From contig JAWQUS010000010.1 of the NCBI GenBank assembly GCA_036365455.1, positions 18,028,501 through 18,092,500 of the forward strand: a stretch of 64,000 nucleotides of DNA, read 5' to 3'. Every line of letters begins with the position of its first letter. Positions within the stretch are counted from its first letter, which is position 1. The notes beneath the pieces were generated by a model, which saw nothing but the letters and a program-made list of their open reading frames with translations, was not told the DNA's origin and did not search any database. The stretch comes from Macrosoma leucophasiata (Eukaryota; Arthropoda; Insecta; Lepidoptera; Hedylidae). The position numbers and the translations under genes are program-made. This document shows positions 61,201-64,000 of this stretch, piece by piece.

Positions 61201-62404
61201 TAGACCAATTTGAAATAAATGATTTGAATTTTGAATTTTGACTGTTCATTGTGGCAATATTTGTGAAGGCTTTTCTCCAGCAGTGGACGTCATTAGACTG
61301 AAATGATGAACAAATTAACCACCTTACAATAAAAAGCTATTATAATAAATGTTGATCAAAAATCTCACCAGCACAGGTGAGTTTCCCCCAATCAAATGCA
61401 AGACAGTCTCCACTAGCACGTCCAATGTGTTGAGACACAAGACATCCACGTCGGGATCCAGTTCATCTTCATTCACCGGTTCATCGGGGTCCTCCTTCTT
61501 CCACAGCAAAGCGACCAACTCGCCCAACATTTCTGCGCATTGTGACAATTCGTCGCGACGAGCGAGATGCACTCGAAGATGGTGACATGCGGTTGTTAGG
61601 ACAATGTTGCGCGCCTCTGTAAATAAAAGGGTTATTACGACGGTGGACCTTCATGTGTGATACTGTCTTCTTTGTAATTAGATATCAATCCTATTTGTGA
61701 TGAAGTTTAATTGAATGTCAATTGCCATCAATTACTGTAATATATTTCTCTTTGTTCAATCGCTTCATGTAAATATAGTTACGCTTTAGATAGAGCGGTC
61801 GTGTTCATCATGTAGTCGCGTTCCAGGCAGTTTCTATTCTGTAAAGCTTATTCGTTTCGATCTATTGCGTGGATTGGAACCTTTCTACCTTGAACCACGA
61901 CACGCTCAATGGAATCACTGCCCATTTTGGAAATGTGGCCGAAAGACGTTATTTTGGCCAATAAACGTTGTTTAATTCAGTACAGTACAGTACAGACCTA
62001 CAGTATGGAGACATTTGCGCGAAATCGGTCTACAATACTTCAAGCATCTTTACACGCTAAATCTTTACTATAATAATATTTCACACGATTTCATAACACA
62101 ATAAAACCAGCGGCATACTTGTAGGCTTATCCAAACGACCTTATCATGTCCAGCGCAGATGCTACATCCGTTTCTGTATCGTTAAACGTTTAAAGTGCAA
62201 AAGAGTGTCAAACTAACCTGGATCCTGTCCCAAAGGTCCTTGCAGAATCTCTTGCGCCGCGGCCAGCCTGGCTTTAGCCAAGGCCGGAGGAGCGTTGGCG
62301 GCCGGCGCGTCTAACATCGATGCCGTGACCCGCGCCGCTTCTACGGGACCAAGGGCTGATGCCACTTCTTTTGCCACACTAGCCCAGGACGCCATTAAGG
62401 CCAC
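25102..62404 (-). CDS. spg: sponge/DOCK3-4-like Rho-family GEF, 19 exons, 5' end outside window
   Basis: The gene encodes a DOCK-B guanine nucleotide exchange factor acting on Rac/Rap GTPases at the membrane. The exons I can place on the minus strand are 62218-62404, 61369-61616, 54647-54805, 53947-54075, 53666-53810, 52834-53062, 50822-50978, 48806-48919, 46171-46299, 44102-44296, 34248-34389, 32930-33090, 32514-32621, 30556-30869, 30011-30100, 29831-29927, 28907-29085, 28040-28134 and 25102-25268. Every junction is GT-AG and phase-consistent, giving 1014 codons then TAA. Residues about 1-418 are the helical region, about 419-815 the DHR2 domain, and about 816-1014 a proline-rich tail. Signature strings such as [22 protein letters not shown] and NINPFSM favour DOCK3/4 over DOCK1/2/5. 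The N-terminal SH3 and DHR1 regions lie beyond 64000. Exon edges come from splice consensus and phase, not from RNA. Confidence 0.93.
26178..26358 (+). mobile_element. short non-autonomous Helitron-like element
   Basis: It starts A|TCTATAATAT and ends CTAG|T. A GC hairpin (CGCGGGCGAAGCCGCGG) lies about 10 nt before CTAG. TC start, CTRR end, 3' hairpin and A/T target are Helitron traits. No coding capacity. Confidence 0.65.
26575..26815. mobile_element. Tc1-like MITE, diverged copy
   Basis: AGAAATATTGTACATCGAG on the left and CTCTATGTGCAACATTTCTT on the right are the inverted ends. It directly abuts the next copy. Confidence 0.75.
26816..27081. mobile_element. Tc1-like MITE, best-preserved copy
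   Basis: It has 32-bp inverted ends starting TACAGTATCCAACAAGAAAT at both sides; TACAGT is the usual Tc1 terminus. The 266-bp element has no transposase. Confidence 0.88.
27092..27292 (-). repeat. dispersed ~200-bp repeat, copy 1
   Basis: Reverse-complement match to 55082-55284. It abuts the MITE ending at 27081. Confidence 0.8.
28040..28134 (-). CDS. spg: spg exon R (tail, SH3 ligand)
   Basis: This 95-nt exon completes an arginine codon and encodes [20 protein letters not shown], ending APPLPPRVS with phase 1 before GTATGT. PPLPPR is a strong class II SH3 ligand. The acceptor (ATATGTGCAG) has a weak pyrimidine tract, so the start is less certain than the end. Confidence 0.8.
28190..28460 (+). 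repeat. LINE 3'-end-derived dispersed repeat
   Basis: CTTCGGAGGGCACGTTAAGC and GCTCAGCAGTGGGACGTATC are words common in lepidopteran LINE 3' regions. It lies just upstream of spg exon R in the gene's direction. Confidence 0.55.
28907..29085 (-). CDS. spg: spg exon Q (tail, SH3 ligand)
   Basis: This 179-nt exon starts phase 0 after TTTCTTTCAG and ends phase 2 before GTGAGT. It encodes [20 protein letters not shown], then an SH3-ligand motif APPLPSRPK and another KPPLDKY. This is a low-complexity C-terminal tail, typical of Crk- or Drk-binding DOCK tails. Confidence 0.88.
29831..29927 (-). CDS. spg: spg exon P (tail, SH3 ligand)
   Basis: This 97-nt exon completes an asparagine codon and encodes [20 protein letters not shown], ending [12 protein letters not shown] before [16 protein letters not shown] is a class II-type SH3 ligand, and the tail is serine- and tyrosine-rich. 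Confidence 0.88.
30011..30100 (-). CDS. spg: spg exon O (end of DHR2)
   Basis: This 90-nt exon encodes [20 protein letters not shown] and RRQLSESIV. It ends phase 2 at GAA|GTATGT. An earlier GTATAG in the exon is a weaker alternative donor. RLxxxFxxLRxxL is the closing helix of DHR2. Confidence 0.85.
30556..30869 (-). CDS. spg: spg exon N (DHR2 lobe C, nucleotide sensor)
   Basis: This 314-nt exon starts phase 0 and ends phase 2 before GTGAGT. It encodes [20 protein letters not shown], then [20 protein letters not shown], ending [10 protein letters not shown]. In DOCK2 and DOCK9 structures the lobe C alpha-10 insert carries a valine that senses bound nucleotide and Mg; by position that valine would be in IDANVQGG. 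The catalytic lobe therefore looks complete. Confidence 0.95.
31224..32487 (-). mobile_element. mariner transposon, decayed
   Basis: This 1264-bp element is bounded by about 27-bp inverted repeats (AGGTTGGGGAAAAAGT... at both ends, 31224-31250 and 32461-32487, two mismatches). It lies in the spg intron between exons M and N, in the same orientation as spg. Confidence 0.93.
31330..32330 (-). pseudogene. mariner transposase pseudogene
   Basis: This is a DD34D transposase of the mariner family. A helix-turn-helix region, a first aspartate in TGDEKWI, a second in HHDNARPH and a third in SPDLAPSD are all recognisable, but they fall in different frames. I see an early stop after the first dozen or so codons, a frame change near 31800-31850 and another near 31540. 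It is therefore non-coding, and its inverted repeats could be moved only by a transposase supplied in trans. Confidence 0.9.
32514..32621 (-). CDS. spg: spg exon M (DHR2)
   Basis: This 108-nt, phase 0-0 exon encodes [20 protein letters not shown] and ends [10 protein letters not shown] before GTAAGT. WIERT...LPGILRWxEV is highly conserved in DHR2. The right end of a mariner copy lies 26 bp beyond the donor edge. Confidence 0.95.
32930..33090 (-). CDS. spg: spg exon L (DHR2 lobe B)
   Basis: This 161-nt exon completes a tyrosine codon and encodes [20 protein letters not shown], then [19 protein letters not shown], ending KDNEFK. It enters at phase 1 and ends phase 0 before GTATAG. VKxFYxxNxVxxFxxxRPxHK is the DOCK lobe B consensus. 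Confidence 0.94.
34248..34389 (-). CDS. spg: spg exon K (DHR2 lobe B)
   Basis: This 142-nt exon starts phase 0 and ends phase 1 before GTACGT. It encodes [20 protein letters not shown] and ends [21 protein letters not shown], rather than RGKEYER, points to DOCK3/4. The 9.7-kb intron upstream of it contains the Ty3/gypsy element. Confidence 0.95.
34400..36300. other. AT-rich spg intron sequence
   Basis: Apart from the small tRNA-related element at 34.8 kb, I see nothing beyond AT-rich intronic sequence here. Confidence 0.6.
34821..34954 (-). mobile_element. short relative of the 59.2-kb tRNA-containing element
   Basis: It shares the right arm (ATATTTCACAAGCATGTG through GCGAAATAATATAAAAC), the TTTAAAGAAAAATGGAAA inverted arm and a remnant of the tRNA-like end (GACTTCAGGCGAG). 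It is flanked by the 14-bp direct repeat CACTTTAAAGTTTT (34807-34820 and 34955-34968). Confidence 0.75.
36301..36452 (-). repeat. SINE-like repeat, family 2, truncated
   Basis: The poly(A)-proximal half of the unit is present, in the large spg intron between exons J and K. Confidence 0.75.
36800..37540 (+). pseudogene. BEL/Pao pol fragment
   Basis: Broken plus-strand frames resemble the region around the BEL/Pao integrase. One part includes [20 protein letters not shown], with TAELxIIRxVQ. Further on are [11 protein letters not shown], then [10 protein letters not shown] and [16 protein letters not shown] in different frames. The Pao-type integrase signature VDYAGP...TKAVHLE is clear. No LTRs or other domains are present. 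Confidence 0.8.
37701..37742 (+). repeat. left part of an 81-bp tandem repeat split by the gypsy element
   Basis: ATACCTACTAAAATATTAGG through TTTATTACGATT also occurs at 43303-43344. Together with 43260-43378 it shows that the retrotransposon inserted into a pre-existing tandem duplication with an 81-bp period. Confidence 0.8.
37743..38433 (-). repeat. 3' LTR of the Ty3/gypsy element
   Basis: This 691-bp copy matches the 5' LTR in length and in every open frame compared. A purine tract (GGAGGGGGGTGA on the minus strand) sits directly before it. Confidence 0.95.
38434..38447 (-). other. polypurine tract
   Basis: The minus strand reads GGAGGGGGGTGA immediately before the 3' LTR, in the position where plus-strand DNA synthesis is primed. 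Confidence 0.7.
38456..41641 (-). CDS. pol polyprotein of the Ty3/gypsy element
   Basis: This 1061-residue polyprotein has, in order, an aspartic protease (LIDTGSD near residue 24), reverse transcriptase (YIDD near 326), RNase H (TDASD near 478), and an integrase with an HHCC zinc module near 655-705 and a DDE core (acidic residues near 734, 792 and 828). No stop or frameshift is seen. Its ATG shares one base with the gag stop (TAATG), so it may be translated by reinitiation rather than frameshifting. Confidence 0.95.
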   Translation of the reverse strand: MAAGDCPGAGRLFVTDRRTNIQFLIDTGSDICVYPRSAIKEIRHKTDFELTAANGSTIHTYGFMHLVLNLGLRRDFTWQFIIADVTKAIIGVDFLSKYNLIVDIRGKRLIDGSTTLCAVGLPALSSEGISSVKVVMGDSIYHNILYKYPDIVNPSGMHRSPTHSTVHHIRTTPGPPVSSTPRRLAPDKLKVARSEFEAMLQIGTCRPSESPWSSPLHLAPKKDNSWRPCGDYRMLNARTVPDNYPIRHIHDFAHSLAGCRIFSTIDLVKSFNQIPVFIDDIPKTAITTPFGLYEFPYMTFGLRNAGQTFQRFVDEMLRGLDFVYAYIDDFLVFSQDEETHQQHLHQLFTRLQEYGMVINVNKCVFGVSEVAFLGYSISAQGTKPLPAKVEAINNFPAPKTVKELRRFLGMLNFYRRFIPGAAVHQAKLNALLTGSVKGSQPVNLAADELEAFNACKDSLSRATLLSHPVGDAKLALVTDASDKAIGAVLQQLRETSWEPLAFFSRKLSPSQQKYSPYDRELLAIYESVKHFRHMVEARVFTIYTDHKPLTFAFNSHKRNCSPRQFRHLDFISQFTTDIRHISGKNNIVADTLSRIEACEKPVDLQILAQAQKVDCEMKTILDGSTSLRLKMVSLPGLQGQLCCDDRNGKLRPFVPKQLRHQIIHSMHSLSHPGANATATLVSDRYVWPGVKRDCREWVRNCQACQRSKVNRHVSSPLKSFELPKSRFSFIHIDLVGPLPVSQNFRYCLTVVDRFTRWPEVIPLLDITAETVANALLHGWISRFGCPTDIITDRGRQFESSLFKNLSHLIGFQHRRTTAYHPQCNGLVERFHRQLKAAIVCHNSTSWVDALPLVLLGIRSAIKDDLKASSAEMLYGEPLRLPGDIFEPTDDTCTDVSDYVSRLRKFVKNLQPSPTNQHSKKRFTFVFKQLATSSHVFLRDDKIVGSLKPAYSGPHEVLERGEKVFKILYKGNQVTVSIDRLKPAYILHDPNTTHSPITRHTSDTPQQSFRPDTQHKSTTTSNTSYTHTDIPTIIPDDNTMADRALRTTKSGRKVRFPDYYRP
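41641..42543 (-). CDS. gag of the Ty3/gypsy element
   Basis: This 300-residue capsid/nucleocapsid polyprotein has a central helical capsid-like region, then an Arg/Ser-rich stretch (about residues 245-265), then a CX2HX9CX3C cysteine-histidine motif. The motif is the variant seen in many arthropod gypsy-like elements and would bind RNA. The stop overlaps the pol start as TAATG. The frame is complete and starts a short distance after the primer-binding site. Confidence 0.93.
   Translation of the reverse strand: MSDSSDSAQTAGSNVTTRPKKMTRVTPAKPEDTVPADFTRLRVKVPPFSPEEPELWFALLESQFDNYGIRDDAAKFTQVINNLDMVHAKAVKDLIVNPPDRHRYAKIKTELIRRLSASHEKKVKQLLTHEELGDRKPSQFLRHLQDLAGPAVPEDFVKTIWSQRLPTNIQTLVASQPTLTLEQLADLADHVHDIVTPCYVAAASTSNTTGIHQEIAELRKMVARIAMKVDDQAHSSHRARRPERSSSRHRSKSRPRSRSRSRSTLEYQKYPMCWYHYKFGNRASKCVKPCDFSENIAGSR
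42551..42568 (-). other. candidate primer-binding site
   Basis: Directly after the 5' LTR the minus strand reads TTGGTGACCCCGCAACG, a TGG-initiated site as needed to pair with a tRNA 3' CCA. The donor tRNA was not identified. Confidence 0.65.
42569..43259 (-). repeat. 5' LTR of the Ty3/gypsy element
   Basis: This 691-bp copy is the 5' LTR on the minus strand. It is followed inward by the primer-binding site and gag. Confidence 0.95.
43260..43378 (+). repeat. right part of the 81-bp tandem repeat
   Basis: GATTAATTAGGTAGGTATCT with the following bases occurs twice, at 43260 and 43341, an 81-bp period. Confidence 0.8.
44102..44296 (-). CDS. spg: spg exon J (DHR2, FRVGFYG)
   Basis: This 195-nt, phase 0-0 exon encodes [20 protein letters not shown] and ends [18 protein letters not shown]. 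The YFRVGFYG block leads into lobe B of the DHR2 domain and is diagnostic of DOCK A/B proteins. Acceptor TTTCTTGTAG, donor GTAAGA. Confidence 0.95.
44483..44731. mobile_element. MITE with ~60-bp terminal inverted repeats
   Basis: Both ends read TAGTTTTC-G-TTTATCTCGCG TATATTAAACTAAAAT, followed by AAATCG-ACCCAACGTTTCGG. A half copy lies at 54437-54512. It sits about 190 bp upstream of spg exon J. Confidence 0.8.
45505..45576 (-). tRNA. tRNA-Glu (anticodon TTC)
   Basis: The 72-nt minus-strand sequence folds as a full cloverleaf. The acceptor stem is TCCCGTA/TACGGGA with discriminator A, the D arm reads GTCTAGTGGCTAGGAT, the anticodon loop is CTTTCAC with TTC, and the T arm has GGTTCGATTCC. A TTTTT run about 5 nt past the 3' end is a Pol III terminator. 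It lies inside an spg intron (between exons J and I) on the same strand as spg. Both A and B boxes match consensus and no pseudogene sign is visible. Confidence 0.95.
46171..46299 (-). CDS. spg: spg exon I (DHR2 lobe A)
   Basis: This 129-nt, phase 0-0 exon encodes [20 protein letters not shown] and ends [15 protein letters not shown]. It continues the lobe A helices (ERKExLYxxIIxYFxxGK in relatives). Acceptor TTTTACAG, donor GTAAAT. Confidence 0.93.
46733..46957 (+). repeat. SINE-like repeat, family 3
   Basis: It begins with a tRNA-like head (CTGCCTCGGTAGCCAAGTGG, CCTGGGATTGAG), has an internal deletion, and keeps the CCCCTTCGGGGATTACAGG tail. It lies in an spg intron. Confidence 0.8.
47380..47790. 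repeat. dispersed repeat with CTGT-rich and GGAACCC words
   Basis: TGTCTGTCTGCCCGTCCATC and TACGGAACCCTTCGTGCACG occur here. Similar words near 6540-6600 and 8262-8350 show it is a dispersed family. Confidence 0.55.
47975..48235. repeat. GGTGGC/GTTG-type microsatellite
   Basis: About 260 bp of imperfect GGTGGCGTTGGTG repeats lie in the intron between spg exons I and H. Several frames stay open only because of the repeat. Confidence 0.85.
48806..48919 (-). CDS. spg: spg exon H (DHR2 lobe A)
   Basis: This 114-nt, phase 0-0 exon encodes [20 protein letters not shown] and [18 protein letters not shown]. It matches the opening helices of the DHR2 domain (EMYxRYxxKLxDLH). Acceptor TTTTCCAG, donor GTAAGT. 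Confidence 0.93.
48965..49168 (+). repeat. SINE-like repeat, family 3, partial
   Basis: The body (CTTTTTCCATTTTCTGGCAG) and tail (ACCTCTGCCTACCCC) match the other copies. It lies between spg exon H and array 1. Confidence 0.75.
49484..50978 (-). repeat. array 1: nine tandem copies of spg exon G, 167-bp period
   Basis: Each 167-bp unit has a 109-nt exon copy and a 58-nt spacer. On the minus strand each copy begins after CGTCAG with GCTCGTGGGC and ends CTG before GTCAGT. The spacer has a pyrimidine run (CTCCTCTCTCTCTCCCT) about 30 nt before the acceptor. The GCGGTAGTCCAGCAGG core recurs near 49543, 49710, 49877, 50044, 50211, 50380, 50546, 50713 and 50880. The rightmost copy is the 157-nt full exon; the other eight lack 48 nt (16 codons) after GCTC. 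Copy six carries a 2-nt insertion giving a stop. The left end abuts a SINE tail. Confidence 0.93.
50822..50978 (-). CDS. spg: spg exon G, full-length first copy of array 1
   Basis: This 157-nt exon runs from GTCTTCAG|GCTCATG to TTGCTG|GTCAGT, entering from phase 2 and leaving in phase 0. It encodes [20 protein letters not shown], then [20 protein letters not shown], then RMAATVNLL at the start of DHR2. Joined to exon H it reads [12 protein letters not shown], as expected for DOCK3/4. It is the only copy that retains the first 16 internal codons, and it is the most 5' copy of the nine-copy array. Confidence 0.88.
52319..52482. repeat. minisatellite of GCCACGCCTTGCCGA-like units
   Basis: About 160 bp of 10-15-bp GCCACG/GCCAAG repeats lie in the intron between spg exons G and F. 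Confidence 0.9.
52834..53062 (-). CDS. spg: spg exon F
   Basis: This 229-nt exon begins with the last two bases of a glycine codon after TTACCAG and ends phase 2 before GTGAGT. It encodes [20 protein letters not shown] and ends [10 protein letters not shown]. Its phase-2 end is what any copy of the downstream exon array must match. Confidence 0.88.
53666..53810 (-). CDS. spg: spg exon E
   Basis: This 145-nt exon starts phase 0 at CCACAG|CTATGG and ends phase 1 at CTTG|GTATGT. It encodes [20 protein letters not shown] and then an arginine-rich stretch ending LAVWTRL. LW..Y...AV.F...P.LQLE is the usual DOCK pattern here. Confidence 0.88.
53947..54075 (-). CDS. spg: spg exon D
   Basis: This 129-nt, phase 0-0 exon encodes [20 protein letters not shown] and ends PPQFDCQ before GTAATG. 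The FPxDWxxxR motif is typical of DOCK proteins. The acceptor TTTTTATTTCAG is strong. Confidence 0.92.
54437..54512. repeat. end fragment of the 44.5-kb MITE family
   Basis: CCGAAACGTCGGAATTTTAG and TTTAATATACGCGAGATAAA match one terminus of the element at 44483-44731. Confidence 0.75.
54647..54805 (-). CDS. spg: spg exon C
   Basis: This 159-nt, phase 0-0 exon encodes [20 protein letters not shown] and ends [10 protein letters not shown] before GTGAGT. It matches the conserved DOCK block that precedes FPxDW. The acceptor (GACGTTGCAG) has almost no polypyrimidine tract; an opposite-strand SINE begins about 24 nt upstream of it. Confidence 0.9.
54830..55040 (+). repeat. tRNA-derived SINE, family 1, next to spg exon C
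   Basis: A plus-strand copy beginning CGACCCGGTTAGTCCAGC and ending in an A-run. Its head starts 24 bp from the edge of spg exon C, where the polypyrimidine tract of the exon C acceptor would normally be. Confidence 0.85.
55082..55284 (+). repeat. dispersed ~200-bp repeat, copy 2
   Basis: It matches 27092-27292 in reverse complement: AATGGACACTTCGA, CCGCCCGATTTCCCCGCC, CACAGGTGCACCTGT and CAAATTAAGCGTTTGTATGG are shared in order. The class is unknown. Confidence 0.8.
55284..55563 (+). repeat. SINE-like repeat, family 2
   Basis: A near full-length copy beginning TATAGCTCCAGTGACGGAGC and ending in an A-run, directly after another dispersed repeat. Confidence 0.85.
55600..56105 (+). pseudogene. 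RTE-type LINE fragment, ORF 3' part
   Basis: Broken plus-strand frames contain [14 protein letters not shown] and [12 protein letters not shown]...RRTDGR segments, followed by a GRP-type end. These are the C-terminal blocks of RTE-clade reverse transcriptases. Several stops and frame changes are present. Confidence 0.7.
56130..58570 (+). pseudogene. Jockey/CR1-group LINE, truncated and frameshifted
   Basis: The piece starts in the end of an endonuclease domain ([10 protein letters not shown]) and runs through a reverse transcriptase with [27 protein letters not shown] and a CADD active-site box, then a C-terminal region. An in-frame stop near 56367, a change of frame near 56600, a double shift around 57600-57665 that puts CADD out of frame, and further shifts near 57890 and 58190 inactivate it. 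The 3' end is AATAAAAAGTTTGAAATTGAA near 58547. It lies antisense in the spg intron between exons B and C. Confidence 0.85.
59207..59530. mobile_element. tRNA-containing element with 70-bp perfect inverted ends
   Basis: The arms 59207-59276 and 59461-59530 are exact reverse complements (70 bp). Between them is a tRNA-like sequence (59385-59458: GGCTTCA/TGAAGTC stem, TAGCTCAATTGGAAGAGCG A box, GAGTTCGAGCC B box, 9-nt anticodon loop). A second copy of the inner part follows at 59599-59787. The whole block is flanked by a 14-bp direct repeat, ATAGAGTAATTCTT (59193-59206 and 59788-59801). Confidence 0.85.
59599..59787 (+). repeat. second copy of the tRNA-like core
   Basis: This repeats the core of the preceding element (CTAACTAGCATAGTTGG through the tRNA-like part and TTTCTTTAAAAAAT) almost exactly. 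It lacks the left arm and most of the right arm. Confidence 0.85.
61130..61312 (+). repeat. LINE 3'-tail fragments
   Basis: TTTGAAATAAATGATTTGAA and TTTCTCCAGCAGTGGACGTC are typical lepidopteran LINE tail words. This lies beside spg exon B. Confidence 0.5.
61369..61616 (-). CDS. spg: spg exon B (helical region)
   Basis: This 248-nt exon runs from TTTACAG|AGGCG to CTG|GTGAGA. It encodes [18 protein letters not shown], a segment about the cancer-type helical repeat of DOCK3/4 ([16 protein letters not shown]), followed by an acidic stretch ([17 protein letters not shown]). It ends phase 0. The following intron is about 6.6 kb and holds LINE remains. Confidence 0.9.
62218..62404 (-). CDS. spg: spg exon A (helical region)
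   Basis: This 187-nt exon starts in phase 0 after CAACAG and ends phase 1 at CAG|GTTAGT. It encodes [15 protein letters not shown] onward, an alanine-rich helical segment that aligns in position with the DOCK3/4 region after the ATGG-containing exon. It joins the duplicated exon array upstream (copies end LAPAQ or LAPAR in phase 0) and exon B downstream through a split GAG codon. Confidence 0.85.
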
Positions 62405-63176
62405 CTGTTGATAATTGAAAATTGGTGATGTCAACATTTGTTTACTGCAGGAAGTTTAGATACACAGACGGCAGAGTTCCAGTATCCAAGCTTCGGCGCA
62501 GGCGACACCGCATTGTCCAATCTATCTCACAACAAATGGCAGTGTTATGCACTTTATGTACACCCAAAGAGCAACACGGGCCACCGGCCGCGGCGGACTG
62601 GAGGGGAGTAGCCATAGCGTTTATTACCGATGCAAAACAGTCTGTCATTTTTTGCGGGGGGAAATGCGTGCTCACCACAAAAATCGTCTATTACTACGAA
62701 ACTCACACCTTGACTTTAACAAAATACAGAAACAATTTCACGCACACATTTGAACATCTTGGCGACAGGTATAGGCCCATTTGGGCTTGTACTTTGACAG
62801 AGGGGAAAGCCTGCATATGATTGGCTACTCCTCTCCGGTGTTGCTCTATGTGTACACCTCTCTCTAGACTTGTACATAAAGTGAAGGCGCCTTGAGGGCG
62901 TGTAGGGCCTGGCACACATCACACCGGACGCTGTCATCGTACAGTCCACCGGTGGCTTTTACAAACAAGCAGCGGTAATACACGGCACCTACTATAGATT
63001 GGGAGTCAGGGCAGGGTGAACAATAAATCTGCGCGTGTTCTATCGTCTTGAAGACATGCAGTGCCTGTTACACCGGAAAGTATCTTCGTACTATTCACCG
63101 GTTGCTCTAGCGAATAGTGGGCAGGAACGCACAGGCCCTACTACAGTGTGAAGGAAGTACGAGAGACGCGACATAC

Positions 63177-63319
63177 CCGCGCAGGCGCTAAGTACTCACG
63201 GTGTGGGTGTTGCGCCAACGCTTTCAGCGCGTGCAGAGCCTGACGTACGTCACGCCGGAAGCTATCTTCGTACTGTCCGCCGGTCGCTCTGGCGAACAGT
63301 CGACAGGAACGCACAGCTC
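63177..63319 (-). CDS. spg: spg array-2 exon, intact copy nearest exon A
   Basis: This 143-nt open copy runs from a TAGTAG acceptor to CGG|GTATGT and encodes AVRSCRLFARATGGQYEDSF, ending HREYLAPAR. It splices in phase to exon A (VALMASW). It is either the constitutive exon or one of two alternatives. An acceptor 3 nt further out is equally possible. Confidence 0.65.
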
Positions 63320-63351
63320 CTACTACAGGGTGGAAGGAAGACGCCACTTAC

Positions 63352-63494
63352 CTGCGCAGGCGCTAAATGCTCGCGATGTGGGTGTTGCGCCAATGCTTTC
63401 AGCGCGTGCAGAGCCTAACGTACGTCACGCCGGAAGCTATCATCGTACTGTCCGCCGGTCGCTCTGGCGAACAGTCTGTCGGAACGCACAGCTC
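63352..63494 (-). pseudogene. spg array-2 exon copy with in-frame TAG
   Basis: This copy keeps its 143-nt length and a GTAAGT donor, but CAG has become TAG at 63415-63417, so including it would truncate the protein before DHR2. Confidence 0.75.
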
Positions 63495-63533
63495 CTACTA
63501 CTGGGTGGAGGAAGGACGAGGAAAACCACATAT

Positions 63534-63660
63534 CTGCGCAGGCGCTAAATGCTCGCAATGTAAGTGTTGCGCCAGTGCTTTCTTTTTTTCTTTCTTTTCT
63601 TTCTATCTTCGTATTGTCCGCCGGTCGCTCCAGCGAACAGTCGACAGGAACGCACAGCAC
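63534..63660 (-). pseudogene. spg array-2 exon copy disrupted by CTTT tract
   Basis: A CT-rich simple repeat near 63579-63606 replaces the middle of the exon (after QYED), and the donor reads AT instead of GT. The partly visible copy at 63882-64000 has the same kind of tract but a good GTATGT donor. Confidence 0.75.
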
Positions 63661-63699
63661 CTACTAGCTACTACCGTGTGGAAGAAAGACGCGACATAC

Positions 63700-63842
63700 C
63701 TGCGCAGGCGCTAAATGCTCGCGATGTGGGTGTTGCGCCAACGCTTTCAGCGCGTGCAGAGCCTGACGTACGTCACGCCGGAAGCTATCTTCGTACTGTC
63801 CGCCGGTCGCTCTGGCGAACAGTCGGCAGGAACGCACAGCTC
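63700..63842 (-). CDS. spg: spg array-2 exon, second intact copy
   Basis: This 143-nt open copy has the same phases and a CAG|GTATGT donor. It differs from the other intact copy near its end (HREHLAPAQ instead of HREYLAPAR). Either intact copy joined to exon A keeps the frame; both together would shift it, since 143 is not a multiple of three. Confidence 0.6.
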
Positions 63843-64000
63843 CTACTACAGGGTGGAGGAAGGACGAGGCAAACCACATACCTGCGCAGGTGCTAAGTGC
63901 TCGCGATGTAAATGTTGCGCCAGTGCTTTTTTTCTTTCTTTCTTTTCTTTCTATCTTCGTACTGTCCGCCGGTCGCTCCAGCGAACAGTCGATAAGAACG

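Larger units (their letters stand above)
62881..64000 (-). repeat. spg: array 2: at least seven tandem copies of an upstream spg exon
   Basis: The copies encode the DOCK block SCRLFARATGGQYEDSFRRD ending LAPAQ, which precedes exon A. Copy spans are about 62881-62980 and 63051-63146 (diverged), 63177-63319 (intact), 63352-63494 (TAG at 63415-63417), 63534-63660 (CTTT tract, donor changed to AT), 63700-63842 (intact), and 63882 onward (CTTT tract, cut by the window end). Intact copies are 143 nt, enter at phase 1 and leave at phase 0, with donors GTATGT or GTAAGT. Confidence 0.88.

Noticed and set aside
62422..62820. 132-residue plus-strand open frame
   Set aside because: It overlaps intron sequence beside spg exon A and has no recognisable content.

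Overview
The window is nuclear DNA of an insect, almost certainly a moth or butterfly. The evidence is GT-AG introns of 0.1-10 kb, AT-rich intergenic DNA, many dispersed tRNA-derived and other SINE-like repeats of lepidopteran style, and mariner, Ty3/gypsy, BEL/Pao, RTE and Jockey-like element remains. It holds two protein-coding host genes and one intact-looking tRNA gene.

Region 1-25 kb: mostly intergenic repeats and AT-rich DNA, with one intronless minus-strand gene for a 227-residue ubiquitin C-terminal hydrolase of the UCHL3/Uch type (10120-10803). Its upstream flank has a perfect 29-bp hairpin. Other items are several SINE-like copies, a candidate DNA element with subterminal GTTGTGAC repeats (12183-13466), a TIR element at 18780-19015 and members of a Tc1-like MITE family.

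Region 25-64 kb: the 3' two thirds or so of one large minus-strand gene, read here as the orthologue of Drosophila sponge (vertebrate DOCK3/DOCK4), a DOCK-B Rac/Rap exchange factor. I could place 19 consecutive exons (62404 down to the TAA at 25102). All junctions agree in phase and give 1014 codons: the helical region before DHR2, the whole DHR2 (DOCKER) exchange domain, and a proline-rich tail with four SH3-ligand motifs. One further upstream exon lies inside a tandem array at 62.9-64.0 kb, and the 5' end is beyond the window.

The introns carry a tRNA-Glu(TTC) gene, a young Ty3/gypsy retrotransposon with equal-length, apparently identical 691-bp LTRs and a 4-bp GATT target duplication (37743-43259), a decayed mariner ending 26 bp from a splice donor, a BEL/Pao fragment, RTE and Jockey-like LINE remains, MITEs, minisatellites, and an unusual tRNA-containing inverted-repeat element.

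The most interesting signal is that two separate exons of the DOCK gene are tandemly multiplied. Around 49.48-50.98 kb there are nine copies, at a 167-bp period, of the exon that opens DHR2. Eight of them are shortened by exactly 16 codons but keep an AG acceptor, a GTCAGT donor and compatible phases. Around 62.87-64.00 kb there are at least seven copies of an earlier exon, two of them intact and both 143 nt, separated by spacers too short to be introns. In both arrays, including one copy keeps the frame and including two breaks it, which is the signature expected of mutually exclusive exons. Neither array is proven to be used: unstable minisatellite growth or an assembly artefact could look the same.
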